Source: Terrimesophilobacter sp963702165 (lineage in GTDB: Bacteria > Actinomycetota > Actinomycetes > Actinomycetales > Microbacteriaceae). Taken from it: DNA of 64,000 bases. The DNA lies in NCBI GenBank assembly GCA_963702165.1, contig OY969722.1, positions 1,488,001-1,552,000 of the forward strand, given 5' to 3'. The notes beneath the pieces are model-generated. The model was given only the letters and a program-made list of their open reading frames with translations, searched no databases and had not been told where the DNA came from. Each line of letters opens with the position of its first letter. Within the stretch, counting starts at the first letter, position 1. Shown here piece by piece: positions 33,776 to 41,648 of the stretch. Made by a program: the position numbers and the translations under genes.

Positions 33776-35323
33776 ATGTCGGCCTTGCCCGTTACCCGTG
33801 CCGCGATCGAGGGTCACCGCGGCCTCACCGCAACCAGCGGCCACACCGCCGCGGTCAACCAGCCGTTCACCGGCGAGCTGCTGCACGAGCTTCCGCTCAG
33901 TTCCCTTGATGACGTCGCGGATGCCGCGGCGCGAGCCCGTCTCGCCCAGCTGTCTTGGAGCCACGCCGGCTTCGCGCACCGCCGTGCTGTGCTGTTGCGA
34001 GCCCACGACCTGCTGCTCGAGCGTCGCGAGGAGCTGCTGGACATCCTGCAGGCGGAGACCGGCAAGGCCCGCCTGCACGCGTTCGAGGATCTCGGCATGG
34101 GCGTCACAGCGACCCGCTACTACGCCATCATCGCGCGCGACACCCTGCGCAGCCGTGCCCGCCGCGGTCTCGTCCCGCTCGCCTACCGCACCAGGGTCGG
34201 CTACCGCGCCAAGGGGCTGATCGGCGTCATCACGCCCTGGAACTACCCCATCGCACTGGCGCTGATGGATGTCGTGCCCGCACTCGCATCCGGCAACGGC
34301 GTGCTGCAGAAGGCGGACAACCAGGGTGCGCTGACCACCCTCGCGGTGCGGCAGGCGTTCATCGACGCCGGGCTCCCATCCGACTTGTGGGGCGTTGTCG
34401 CCGGCCCGGGAAGCGAGATCGGCGGTGCAGTGATCGACGCCGCCGACTACGTCGCGTTCACCGGGTCCACCGCCACCGGCATCCGGGTCGGCACCCAGGC
34501 GGCGGCAGCGCTCAAGGGCGCGTCGCTCGAACTGGGCGGGAAGAACCCGATGATCGTGCTCGACGACGTCAACGTGACTTCGGCGGCGAAGGATGCCGTG
34601 AACGCGTGCTTCTCGTCGATGGGCCAGTTGTGCGTGTCGATCGAGCGGATCTACGTGCAGCGGCCCGTCGCTGCCGAGTTCATCGCCGAGTTCGTTGCGC
34701 GCACCGAGAGCCTCAAGCTGGGAGCGGCGTACGACAACTCGGTCGATCTCGGCTGCCTCACGCTGCCCAGCCAGCTCGACCACGTCGAGGCGCACGTTCA
34801 GGATGCGATCGCGAAGGGAGCGACCGTGCTGACCGGCGGCAAGCGTCGCCCCGAGTTGGGTCCGCTGTTCTACGAGCCGACCGTGCTGACCGACGTCACC
34901 GAGCAGATGGACTGCTTCGCCGCCGAGACCTTCGGCCCGGTGGTGGCGATCAGCGTCGTCGACTCCGAGGAGGAGGCGATTGTCGCGGCCAACGACTCGG
35001 AGTTCGGGCTGAACGCGTCGATCTTCAGCGGATCGCGGGCGCGCGCCCGCCGCCTTGCCGATGGGCTGCAGGCGGGGACCATCAACATCAACGAGGGCTT
35101 CCGGGCGACCTTCTCCTCTGTGGACGCGCCGATGGGTGGAGTGAAGCGGTCGGGGCTGGGCCGCCGCAACGGCCCTGAGGGGCTGCTGCGCTACGTCGAC
35201 GCGCGCACGGTGTCCGAGTCGACCGGACTGTTCACCCTGCCGCGGACCGGTGCGGAAGCCGCGCGCCTCGGCGGGCTCACACTCACGGCGCTCAGGGCGC
35301 TGAAGTTCCTGCGCGCTCGCTGA
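33776..35323 (+). CDS. Aldehyde dehydrogenase, succinate-semialdehyde dehydrogenase-like
   Basis: NAD(P)-dependent oxidation of an aldehyde to an acid; the closest resemblance is to GabD2-type succinate-semialdehyde dehydrogenases. The 515-residue protein shows the coenzyme-site TPWNYP at about 158, GSTATG, the catalytic Glu252 in LELGGKNP and the nucleophile Cys286 in SMGQLCVSIERIY. The start is the ATG behind the TAGCGT box. It is divergent from the transporter-decarboxylase operon with only 25 bp between start codons. The substrate is inferred only. Confidence 0.9.
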   Translation: MSALPVTRAAIEGHRGLTATSGHTAAVNQPFTGELLHELPLSSLDDVADAAARARLAQLSWSHAGFAHRRAVLLRAHDLLLERREELLDILQAETGKARLHAFEDLGMGVTATRYYAIIARDTLRSRARRGLVPLAYRTRVGYRAKGLIGVITPWNYPIALALMDVVPALASGNGVLQKADNQGALTTLAVRQAFIDAGLPSDLWGVVAGPGSEIGGAVIDAADYVAFTGSTATGIRVGTQAAAALKGASLELGGKNPMIVLDDVNVTSAAKDAVNACFSSMGQLCVSIERIYVQRPVAAEFIAEFVARTESLKLGAAYDNSVDLGCLTLPSQLDHVEAHVQDAIAKGATVLTGGKRRPELGPLFYEPTVLTDVTEQMDCFAAETFGPVVAISVVDSEEEAIVAANDSEFGLNASIFSGSRARARRLADGLQAGTININEGFRATFSSVDAPMGGVKRSGLGRRNGPEGLLRYVDARTVSESTGLFTLPRTGAEAARLGGLTLTALRALKFLRAR

Positions 35324-35371
35324 CCGCCCGGCGGCCTGGTAGCAGCCGGCCCCGCGCCTACATCGCCACAC

Positions 35372-35474
35372 CGGTTATGCAGGACTTTTGGTTCGCAACG
35401 CCCCTACATCCCAGTGAAACGGGTTCAGCACGGTCAAATCTCCTGCAGAACAGGAAAAGTCCTGCACAACAGGG
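35372..35474. repeat. Convergent-junction palindrome, 19-nt TGCAGGA family, inverted arrangement
   Basis: One direct unit, GTTATGCAGGAC at 35374, and two inverted units, TCCTGCAGAAC at 35441 and TCCTGCACAAC at 35460 (19 nt apart). The intervening segment contains GTGAAACGGGTTCAG (35414-35428), which resembles an arm of the second palindrome family at 24389 and 57013. It lies between the 3' ends of the aldehyde dehydrogenase gene and tatB. Confidence 0.8.
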
Positions 35475-35479
35475 AGGGG

Positions 35480-35839
35480 CTAGGTGGCCTCCATGTCGAA
35501 CGGAGCCTGCTTGCCCTGCTCCTCGAGGCGACGCTTGCGCTTGACGTAAGCCGATTCCATCCGGGGCTCGGCCTCGACCGGCTCCGGCTCGTCGATGAGG
35601 GCTTCCCGGATGATGCGGCGCGGGTCGTACTGGCGCGGATCGAGCTTCTTCCAGTCGACGTCGTCGAAGTCGGGGCCGAGCTCGTCGCGCATCCGGTCCT
35701 TGGCGCCATCCGCCATTCGCTTGAGCGATTTCACCAGCCGGGCGAGCTGCGCAGCGTAGTGCGGGAGGCGGTCAGGGCCGAGCAGGAAGACCGCAAGCAC
35801 GCCGATGAGCAGCAGCTTCTCGAAGGTCAACCCGAACAC
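35480..35839 (-). CDS. tatB: Twin-arginine translocase subunit TatB
   Basis: Component of the Tat pathway for export of folded proteins. The 119-residue protein has the typical single N-terminal membrane helix (about 4-22, FEKLLLIGVLAVFLLGPDRLP), the conserved FLLGP hinge, an amphipathic helix (LPHYAAQLARLVKSLKRM) and an acidic then basic tail ending KRRLEEQGK. The GTG start has TAGTCT 6 nt upstream. It is not next to tatA or tatC, as is common in actinobacteria. Confidence 0.92.
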   Translation of the reverse strand: MFGLTFEKLLLIGVLAVFLLGPDRLPHYAAQLARLVKSLKRMADGAKDRMRDELGPDFDDVDWKKLDPRQYDPRRIIREALIDEPEPVEAEPRMESAYVKRKRRLEEQGKQAPFDMEAT

Positions 35840-35845
35840 TCCACC

Positions 35846-35851
35846 AGACTA
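35846..35851 (-). promoter_or_regulatory. -10 box (TAGTCT), leaderless type, tatB
   Basis: Minus-strand TAGTCT with a 6-nt spacer to the GTG of tatB. Confidence 0.5.
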
Positions 35852-35875
35852 ACCGTTGCTGGCCTCCGGCGGCCG

Positions 35876-35881
35876 TAGAGT
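35876..35881 (+). promoter_or_regulatory. -10 box (TAGAGT), O-methyltransferase gene
   Basis: TAGAGT is followed by a leader of about 15-20 nt with AAGGAG 5 nt before the GTG, one of the few leadered starts. Confidence 0.4.
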
Positions 35882-35902
35882 GGTGGGCGACAAGGAGCGC
35901 AT

Positions 35903-36532
35903 GTGACCGACAAAGTGTCCGATTGGAAGTTCGCTGAGGATCTCGTGCGCGAGCACGAAGACATCATGCAGGCGCGTGCGCAGTCGATCGAGCTCGGAGT
36001 CGAAGCGGTCTCCCCCGCCACCGGCGCGCAGCTCGCGGTGATCGCCGCGGCCACGAACGCCGAGAACATCATCGAAATCGGCACCGGCGTCGGCGTGAGC
36101 GGACTGTGGATGCTGACCGGCGCCCCGAACGCGGTCCTGACCTCCATCGACATCGAGGCCGAGCACCAGCAGACGGCCCGCAAGAACTTCCTCGACGCTG
36201 GCATCCCGGCGAACCGGCTGAGGCTCATCACCGGTCGCGCACGCGAGGTGCTGCCGCGCATGAACGAGCAGGCCTACGACATCGTCCTGGTGGACGCCGA
36301 CCCGGCCTCGGTCATCGAATACGTCGAGCACGGCCTCCGCCTGGTGCGGATGGGCGGCACGGTGCTGGTCGCGCACGCGCTGTGGCGCGGACACGTCGCG
36401 GACCCGGTGCGCCGCGACGACACGGTGGCCGCGTTCCGCACCCTGCTCCGCGAGACGTCGGCATCGGATGCCGTGATCAGCGCGCTCACGCCGGTCGGCG
36501 ACGGGCTGCTCCAGCTCGTGCGAGTCGAATAG
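35903..36532 (+). CDS. Class I SAM-dependent O-methyltransferase
   Basis: A 209-residue methyltransferase of the Methyltransf_3 (caffeoyl-CoA/catechol O-methyltransferase-like) family. The SAM-binding motif I reads IIEIGTGVGVSGLWM, followed by TSIDIEAEHQ and the metal/acid motif YDIVLVDADP. The GTG start is set by AAGGAG 5 nt upstream. It is divergent from tatB and corresponds to the Rv1220c-type gene that sits near tatB (Rv1224) in M. tuberculosis, which supports a conserved block. The acceptor is unknown. Confidence 0.92.
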   Translation: MTDKVSDWKFAEDLVREHEDIMQARAQSIELGVEAVSPATGAQLAVIAAATNAENIIEIGTGVGVSGLWMLTGAPNAVLTSIDIEAEHQQTARKNFLDAGIPANRLRLITGRAREVLPRMNEQAYDIVLVDADPASVIEYVEHGLRLVRMGGTVLVAHALWRGHVADPVRRDDTVAAFRTLLRETSASDAVISALTPVGDGLLQLVRVE

Positions 36533-36554
36533 AAACGTCGCCCGGAAATGACTG

Positions 36555-36585
36555 CGGCGCGCCAGTCCAGTGGACCGGCGCGCCG
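36555..36585. terminator. Bidirectional hairpin terminator candidate
   Basis: CGGCGCGCC and its exact complement GGCGCGCCG enclose an inner GTCC-agt-GGAC stem, giving a long near-perfect hairpin between the 3' ends of the O-methyltransferase and DUF3117 genes. No T-run follows on either strand. It does not match the repeat families elsewhere. Confidence 0.6.
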
Positions 36586-36607
36586 AAGAGGTATCGACTG
36601 GTCGAGG

Positions 36608-36781
36608 TCAGCTTGCGGTGACAACGCCCGCGAGCGCGTCGTGAAGCTCCTTGGCCTCTGCGTCGTTGACTGAAACCACCAAGCGGCCACCGCCCTCGAG
36701 CGGCACTCGGACGATGATGAGCCGACCCTCGCGAACAGCCTCCATCGGTCCGTCACCGGTCCTCGGCTTCATGGCTGCCAT
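36608..36781 (-). CDS. DUF3117 small protein
   Basis: A 57-residue protein beginning MAAMKPRTGDGPMEAVREG and ending HDALAGVVTAS, the conserved form of the actinobacterial DUF3117 family. It is short, soluble and highly conserved; function is unknown. The ATG has AAAGGGGA about 6 nt upstream, giving a strong leadered start. It lies in the tatB/O-methyltransferase neighbourhood. It is too short for many gene finders and easily missed. Confidence 0.9.
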   Translation of the reverse strand: MAAMKPRTGDGPMEAVREGRLIIVRVPLEGGGRLVVSVNDAEAKELHDALAGVVTAS

Positions 36782-36813
36782 GAATGGTCCCCTTTCGTGG
36801 ATTTGTAGTCTCC

Positions 36814-36819
36814 ATTATC
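36814..36819 (-). promoter_or_regulatory. -10 box (GATAAT) of the DUF3117 gene
   Basis: Minus-strand GATAAT, close to the consensus TATAAT, about 33 nt before the ATG. No -35 was assigned. Confidence 0.45.
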
Positions 36820-36864
36820 TCGCATTCTGGGCGGGTCATGAAACGGACCCTCAAAAACTGCCGA

Positions 36865-38070
36865 TCACGGTGGTGTCCAGTCGAGTCCGTCGATCCACCA
36901 GCAGTAGTACAACCACACCCACTGACCGACGATGAAGACGATCAGGATGGCGACCCGGTAGACGCGCGACCGCGGCTGGGCGAGCGCCCCGACCAGCGGG
37001 AACATCGGCATCAGCAGGCGGAAGGTGCTCGACTGCGGGAAGAAGACTGCGAGCAGGTAGATGCCGTAGCTGGCGACCCACAGCCGCAGGTCGACGCCGA
37101 TGCGCTTCGCCCACGGCGTGAACAGGAAGGCGAAGAACGCCACGACCGCCAGTGCGAGCACCATGAACCCGATCGGTGCGGTCATCCACCATCCGGCGCC
37201 CTGGATCCACGGGGTGAACGGCACCAGCTCGCTGTAGCCGATGTAGGGCGCGCGCCACGCCAGCTCGGTGTCGGTGTACGCGGTGAACGAGCCCGTGACC
37301 GACCAGGCGATGATCAGCCACATGAATCCCATCACCGCGCTGAACACCATGGCGACGACGGATGCGATCCGCTCGTGGCCCGGGAACGGGTCGCGGTACC
37401 GGATCCACCAGCGGTGGATCACATGCAGCCCCAGGAACAGCGCGAACGCCAACCCGCTCGGCCGGGTGAGCGCCATCACGGCGATGATCGGCAGCAGCGC
37501 GATGTAGCGCCGCTGCACCACGAAGCTCAGGGCGACGATGAGCAGGAAGAGGTGCACCGCCTCGGCGTAGCCGACCTGCAGCAGCGGCGACAACGGCGCG
37601 AAGCAGAACAGCGCAACCGAGAACAGCGCGGTGCCGGCCGGCAGGCCGACGACCCGCATGAGCCGGTGGAAGGCGAGCGCGGCCGCGAGCGAGAACGCCA
37701 CCGACACCACAACCGACCAGAACGACCAGGGCAGCCCGGTCAGCAGCATGAGAGCGCGCACCAGGAACGGGTAGACCGGCATGAAGGCCCACGAGTTCTC
37801 GCTGACCTGCCCCGTGTCGGTGAGCGGCAGCTCGCTCGGGTAGCCGGCGACGGCGACGTAGTGGTACCAGGTGGCATCCCACAGTTGGGCGAACGAGAAG
37901 TAGTCCGGATGCGCATCCGTCCACGCGTTCGCCGGCTGCCTGGCGGCGAACCAGAGCAGCAGGCTCGTGCTGACGACTCGGGACAGCGCCCAGATCACGA
38001 CCACCCTGACCCAGGCCGGGGTCAGCCGGTAGCGGACCCGGACGGCGGTCGTCAGGCGCCGGTCAGCCAC
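36865..38070 (-). CDS. PIG-V-like mannosyltransferase, integral membrane
   Basis: A 401-residue protein with about ten membrane helices resembling the GPI mannosyltransferase (PIG-V) and related GT-C enzymes. The first loop has the typical acidic and aromatic pattern FAQLWDATWYHYVAVAGYP and later NSWAFMPVYPFLVR. GT-C enzymes of this kind use polyprenyl-phosphate mannose outside the membrane. The GTG at 38070 is taken as start because it overlaps the presumed dapE end by 19 bp; without a second frame correction in dapE the two would read as a fusion. The acceptor is unknown. Confidence 0.83.
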   Translation of the reverse strand: MADRRLTTAVRVRYRLTPAWVRVVVIWALSRVVSTSLLLWFAARQPANAWTDAHPDYFSFAQLWDATWYHYVAVAGYPSELPLTDTGQVSENSWAFMPVYPFLVRALMLLTGLPWSFWSVVVSVAFSLAAALAFHRLMRVVGLPAGTALFSVALFCFAPLSPLLQVGYAEAVHLFLLIVALSFVVQRRYIALLPIIAVMALTRPSGLAFALFLGLHVIHRWWIRYRDPFPGHERIASVVAMVFSAVMGFMWLIIAWSVTGSFTAYTDTELAWRAPYIGYSELVPFTPWIQGAGWWMTAPIGFMVLALAVVAFFAFLFTPWAKRIGVDLRLWVASYGIYLLAVFFPQSSTFRLLMPMFPLVGALAQPRSRVYRVAILIVFIVGQWVWLYYCWWIDGLDWTPP

Positions 38071-39118
38071 GCTCGCAGTCCCCGCTCGCACCTCTGTCAC
38101 TTGCGCCAGTTCGACACGCTCATCGTCGGTGTGGGCGAGGAGCGGGTCGCCGGGACCATAATTCACGGCCGGGATGCCCAGGGCGGCGAAGCGTGCGACA
38201 TCCGTCCAGCCGTACTTCGGTTTCGGCTCTCCGCCGACCGCGGCGAGGAACTCTTGTGCGAGCGCGTCGGTGAGCCCGGGGCGTGCACCGTCGGCCGCGT
38301 CCGTCAGGGTCAGCTCGAACCCGTCGAACACCTCGCGCACGTGCGCGAACGCGTCGTCGATGCTGTCGGCTCGGCGCGAAACGGTAGTTGACCGAGACGA
38401 CGCACTCGTCCGGGATCACGTTGCCCGCAACCCCGCCGCTGATGCCGACGGCGTTGAGTCCCTCCCGGTAGACGAGCCCGTCGACCTCGATCTCCTGCGG
38501 TTCGTACGCCGCGAGCGCCGCCAGGATGGGCGCGGCAGCGTGGATCGCGTTTCGTCCCACCCACGCGCGCGCCGAGTGGGCGCGCACCCCGGTGGTGCGG
38601 ATGTCGATACGCATGGTTCCGTTGCAGCCGCCCTCGATGAGTCCGCTGGTGGGTTCGCCGAGGATGGCGAAGTCGCCGGCGAGCAGGTCCGGCCGGTTGC
38701 GGGCCAGTCGCCCGAGGCCGTTGAGGTCGGCAGCGACCTCCTCGTTGTCGTACCAGATCCAGGTCACGTCGACGATCGGGTCGGTGAGCTCCGCGGCAAG
38801 CTTCAGCTGCACCGCGACCCCGCCCTTCATGTCGACGGTGCCCCTGCCCCAGAGCACGTCGCCCTCCAGCCGAGTCGGCAGATTGTCGTTCACCGGCACG
38901 GTGTCGATGTGGCCGGCAATGACCACCCGGCGCTCGCGACCCAGCCGTGTGCGGGCGACCACCGCGTCGCCGTCCCGGATGACCTCGAGATGCGCGAGGC
39001 CGCCGAGCGCCTGCTCGATCGCATCCGCCAGCGCTCGCTCGTTGCCGGACACCGACTCGATGTCGCACACCGCCCTGGTGATCTCGGTGGAGGTTGCGGA
39101 CAGGTCAAGGCGGGTCAT
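38052..39118 (-). pseudogene. dapE: Succinyl-diaminopimelate desuccinylase, two +1 frameshifts
   Basis: M20-family enzyme that makes LL-2,6-diaminopimelate for lysine and peptidoglycan. Visible motifs are AGHIDTVP, the metal Asp in GRGTVDMKGG, YDNEEVAA, and GEPTSGLIEGG. After NYRFAPS the frame changes; removing one base near 38369 gives SDSIDDAFAHVREVF and continues to NYGPGDPLLAHTDDE. A second extra base in a GGGG run (38080-38083) has to be removed to reach the natural end LRAWLTGA and TGA at 38052. Without that, the frame runs into the mannosyltransferase. Two insertions in one otherwise conserved gene point to sequence errors. The ATG has a leaderless TAAACT box. Confidence 0.85.
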
Positions 39119-39124
39119 GCGGCC

Positions 39125-39130
39125 AGTTTA
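39125..39130 (-). promoter_or_regulatory. -10 box (TAAACT), leaderless type, dapE
   Basis: Minus-strand TAAACT with a 6-nt spacer to the dapE ATG. Confidence 0.5.
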
Positions 39131-39138
39131 ATGGTCGG

Positions 39139-39144
39139 TAGCCT
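39139..39144 (+). promoter_or_regulatory. -10 box (TAGCCT), leaderless type, dapD
   Basis: TAGCCT with a 6-nt spacer to the dapD ATG. The dapE and dapD start codons are only 32 bp apart, so the two opposite promoters share one short region. Confidence 0.55.
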
Positions 39145-39150
39145 TGAGGT

Positions 39151-40105
39151 ATGGCCGAACGAAATGCGTGGGGATACGGGATTGCGACAATCGCTGGCGA
39201 CGGGACGGTGCTCGACACCTGGTTTCCCGAGCCTGCTCTGGGCACCTTCCCGGCCGACCGCGACCCGCATCTGGCGCCCGCCGAGCTGGAGGCGCTGACC
39301 GGCCCGGATGAGCGGCGCGACGTGCGGCTCGAGTTCATGACCGTGCGGATCGAGCTGGATGCTCCGGCCTCCTCGACGCCGGACGCGTACCTCCGCCTGC
39401 ACCTGCTCAGCCACCTGCTGGTGCAGGCCGAACAGCATCAACCTCGACGGCATCTTCGGCCAGCTGCCGAGCGTCGTCTGGACGAACGCCGGCCCTGTGC
39501 ATCCGGATGCCTACTCGCGGCTGCGTCCGTTGCTCTCACGCGCGGGCATCACCGCGACGAGCCTCGACAAGTTCCCGCGCCTCATCGACTACGTTGTGCC
39601 GGCCGGGGTGCGGATCGCCGACGCCAACCGGGTGCGGCTGGGCGCGCACCTCTCCCCCGGCACCACCGTCATGCACGAGGGTTTCGTGAACTTCAACGCC
39701 GGGACGCTCGGCACCTCGATGATCGAGGGCCGCATCTCGCAGGGCGTTGTGGTCGGTGACGGCTCCGACATCGGCGGCGGCGCCTCGATCATGGGCACGC
39801 TCAGCGGCGGCGGCACCGAGCGCATCAGCATCGGCGAACGCGCACTGCTCGGCGCCAACTCCGGCATCGGGATCTCGCTGGGCGACGACTGCGTCGTCGA
39901 GGCCGGCCTGTACGTCACCGCGGGCACCAAGGTGCAGCTGGTGGGTGCCGCACCGCGTCCGGATGGCACGCCGGCCTCTGTGAAGGCGAAGGAGCTCTCC
40001 GGCAGGCCCGGCCTGCTGTTCCGCCGCAACTCGCTCACCGGAGCGGTCGAGGTGCTGGAGCGTTCGGGCGCGGGCGTGCAGCTGAACGAGGCCCTGCACG
40101 CCTAA
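39151..40105 (+). pseudogene. dapD: Tetrahydrodipicolinate N-succinyltransferase, frameshifted by +1
   Basis: Succinylates tetrahydrodipicolinate in lysine/DAP synthesis, two steps before DapE. The 5' frame reads MAERNAWGYGIATIAGDG to LRLHLLSHLLVQ; the 3' frame continues PNSINLDGIFGQLPSVVWTN and the left-handed beta-helix repeats (VVGDGSDIGGGASIMG, IGERALLGANSGIG) to the end. One extra G near 39427 (CAGGCCG for CAGCCG) separates them; removing it gives an intact 317-residue protein of normal length. Since dapD is normally essential, an error in the sequence is the likeliest cause. It is divergent from dapE with which it shares a pathway. Confidence 0.88.
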
Positions 40106-40115
40106 CCCGCTCGCC

Positions 40116-40190
40116 CGCGGGGCCCAAACAGCCCTTCCTCCAGCGCTCGAAGGGCCATTTTCAGACCCCGCGATGGCACAAACAGCCCTT
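40116..40190. repeat. Intergenic palindrome, AACAGCCCTTC family
   Basis: GGGGCCCAAACAGCCCTTC pairs with GAAGGGCCATTTTCAGACCCC to the right (40148-40168), followed by another copy CAAACAGCCCTTC at 40178-40190. The first half matches 11363-11380. It follows the dapD stop by about 10 bp. Confidence 0.7.
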
Positions 40191-40196
40191 CTTCCG

Positions 40197-40263
40197 CGCG
40201 CGGGTCGATCTTCCACGCGCCGGTCGAATTTGACCCGCGCGTGGAAGATGCACCCGCGCGAGG
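40197..40263. repeat. Convergent-junction palindrome, GACCCGCGCG family
   Basis: A near-perfect palindrome of about 67 bp. The core, 40213-40244, begins CCACGCGC and ends GCGCGTGG around GGTCGAATTTGAC, and is almost identical to 18493-18524; outer arms ATCTTCCACGCG and CGTGGAAGAT extend it. ACCCGCGCG occurs at 40233 and 40252, 19 nt apart. It lies between dapD and gltA, both ending towards it, together with the AACAGCCCTTC element. Confidence 0.75.
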
Positions 40264-40272
40264 CCGGGCGCG

Positions 40273-41565
40273 CTAGCTCGAGCGCGGGAACGGGCGCGAG
40301 CCCTTGCCCGTGTACAGCTGCTGCGGCCGGCCGATGCGCGTGGTCGGGTCGTCGTTCATCTCACGCCACTGGGAGATCCACCCTGGCAGGCGCCCGATCG
40401 CGAACAACACCGTGAACATCCGGGCCGGGAAACCCATCGCCTTGTAGATCACGCCGGTGTAGAAGTCGACGTTCGGGTACAGCTTGCGCTCGATGAAGTA
40501 GTCGTCGGCGAGCGCGACCTCTTCGAGCTGCTTGGCGATGTCGAGCAGGTCATCCTGCACACCGAGCGACGCGAGCACCTCGTCGGCGCTCTCCTTGACG
40601 AGCTTGGCGCGCGGGTCGAAGTTCTTGTACACCCGGTGGCCGAAGCCCATGAGCCGGATGCCCTCTTCCTTGTTCTTGACCCGCTCGACGAAGCGCTCGA
40701 CGCTCTCGCCGGACTCCTTGATCTCACGCAGCATCTTCAGCACCGCCTCGTTGGCGCCGCCATGCAGCGGGCCGTAGAGCGCGTTGATGCCCGCGGAGAC
40801 GGATGCGAAGATGTTCGCCTCGGTCGAGCCGACCAGCCTCACTGTCGAGGTGGAGGCGTTCTGCTCGTGGTCTTCGTGCAGGATCAGCAGCCGGTCGAGC
40901 GCCTTCGACAGCACGGGGTTGACCTCGTACGGCTCGGCCATGTTGCCGAAGTTCAGCTTGAGGAAGTTGTCGACGAAGTTGAGGCTGTTGTCCGGGTAGA
41001 GGAACGCCTGGCCGAGGCTCTTCTTGTGCGCGTAGGCGGCGATCACCGGGAGCTTCGCGAGCAGCCGGATGGTGGAGATCTCCACCTGCTCCGGGTCGTG
41101 CACGTCCAGGGAGTCCTCGTAGTAGGTCGACAGCGCGCCGACGGCACTGGAGAGCACTGACATCGGGTGCGCGTTGTGCGGCAGCGCGTCGAAGAACCGA
41201 CGCAGGTCCTCGTGCAGCAGCGTGTGGCGGCGGATGCGGTCCTCGAACCGGTCCAGTTCCACCGCGGTGGGCAGCTCGCCATAGATGAGCAGCCAGGCCA
41301 CCTCAAGGTAGGTGGAGTGCTTCGCGAGGTCGGCGATGTCGTAGCCGCGGTAGCGCAGGATGCCCTGGTCGCCGTCGATGTAGGTGATGCCGCTCTTGGT
41401 CGACGCCGTGTTCACGAAACCGGGATCGAACGCGGTGTAGCCGGTCTGCTTCGTGAAGGTCGAGATGTCGATCGATCCCTTGCCGTCATTGGAAGCGAGG
41501 ATCGGGAACTCGGCGGTTCCTCCGGGGAACTGGAGAGTCGCTGTGGCGTCGTTGGCTTCTGTCAC
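40273..41565 (-). CDS. gltA: Citrate synthase
   Basis: Condenses oxaloacetate and acetyl-CoA to citrate. The 430-residue length and sequence fit type II bacterial citrate synthases. Active-site regions are visible: LYGPLHGGANEAVL, LMGFGHRVYKNFDPR (active-site His) and the conserved VDFYTGVIYKAMG. The N-terminus carries the usual extra beta domain (GTAEFPILASNDGKGSIDIS). The GTG start has TAGGCT 6 nt upstream, so it has its own leaderless promoter after dapC. Confidence 0.96.
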   Translation of the reverse strand: MTEANDATATLQFPGGTAEFPILASNDGKGSIDISTFTKQTGYTAFDPGFVNTASTKSGITYIDGDQGILRYRGYDIADLAKHSTYLEVAWLLIYGELPTAVELDRFEDRIRRHTLLHEDLRRFFDALPHNAHPMSVLSSAVGALSTYYEDSLDVHDPEQVEISTIRLLAKLPVIAAYAHKKSLGQAFLYPDNSLNFVDNFLKLNFGNMAEPYEVNPVLSKALDRLLILHEDHEQNASTSTVRLVGSTEANIFASVSAGINALYGPLHGGANEAVLKMLREIKESGESVERFVERVKNKEEGIRLMGFGHRVYKNFDPRAKLVKESADEVLASLGVQDDLLDIAKQLEEVALADDYFIERKLYPNVDFYTGVIYKAMGFPARMFTVLFAIGRLPGWISQWREMNDDPTTRIGRPQQLYTGKGSRPFPRSS

Positions 41566-41571
41566 GCGTAC

Positions 41572-41577
41572 AGCCTA
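41572..41577 (-). promoter_or_regulatory. -10 box (TAGGCT), leaderless type, gltA
   Basis: Minus-strand TAGGCT with a 6-nt spacer to the GTG of gltA. Confidence 0.55.
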
Positions 41578-41648
41578 ATTGGACGAACAGGCCATCATGG
41601 ACTCCACCAATAGTTCACCCTTTCGGTTGGCGGTTCTCACCAAACGAC

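Noticed and set aside
35846..36532. Complete Tat operon around tatB
   Set aside because: No tatA or tatC-like sequence nearby; tatB stands alone opposite an O-methyltransferase.
38052..38340. True fusion of a DapE domain with a mannosyltransferase
   Set aside because: A single-base correction gives the natural DapE ending and a stop; the window has several other +1 errors.
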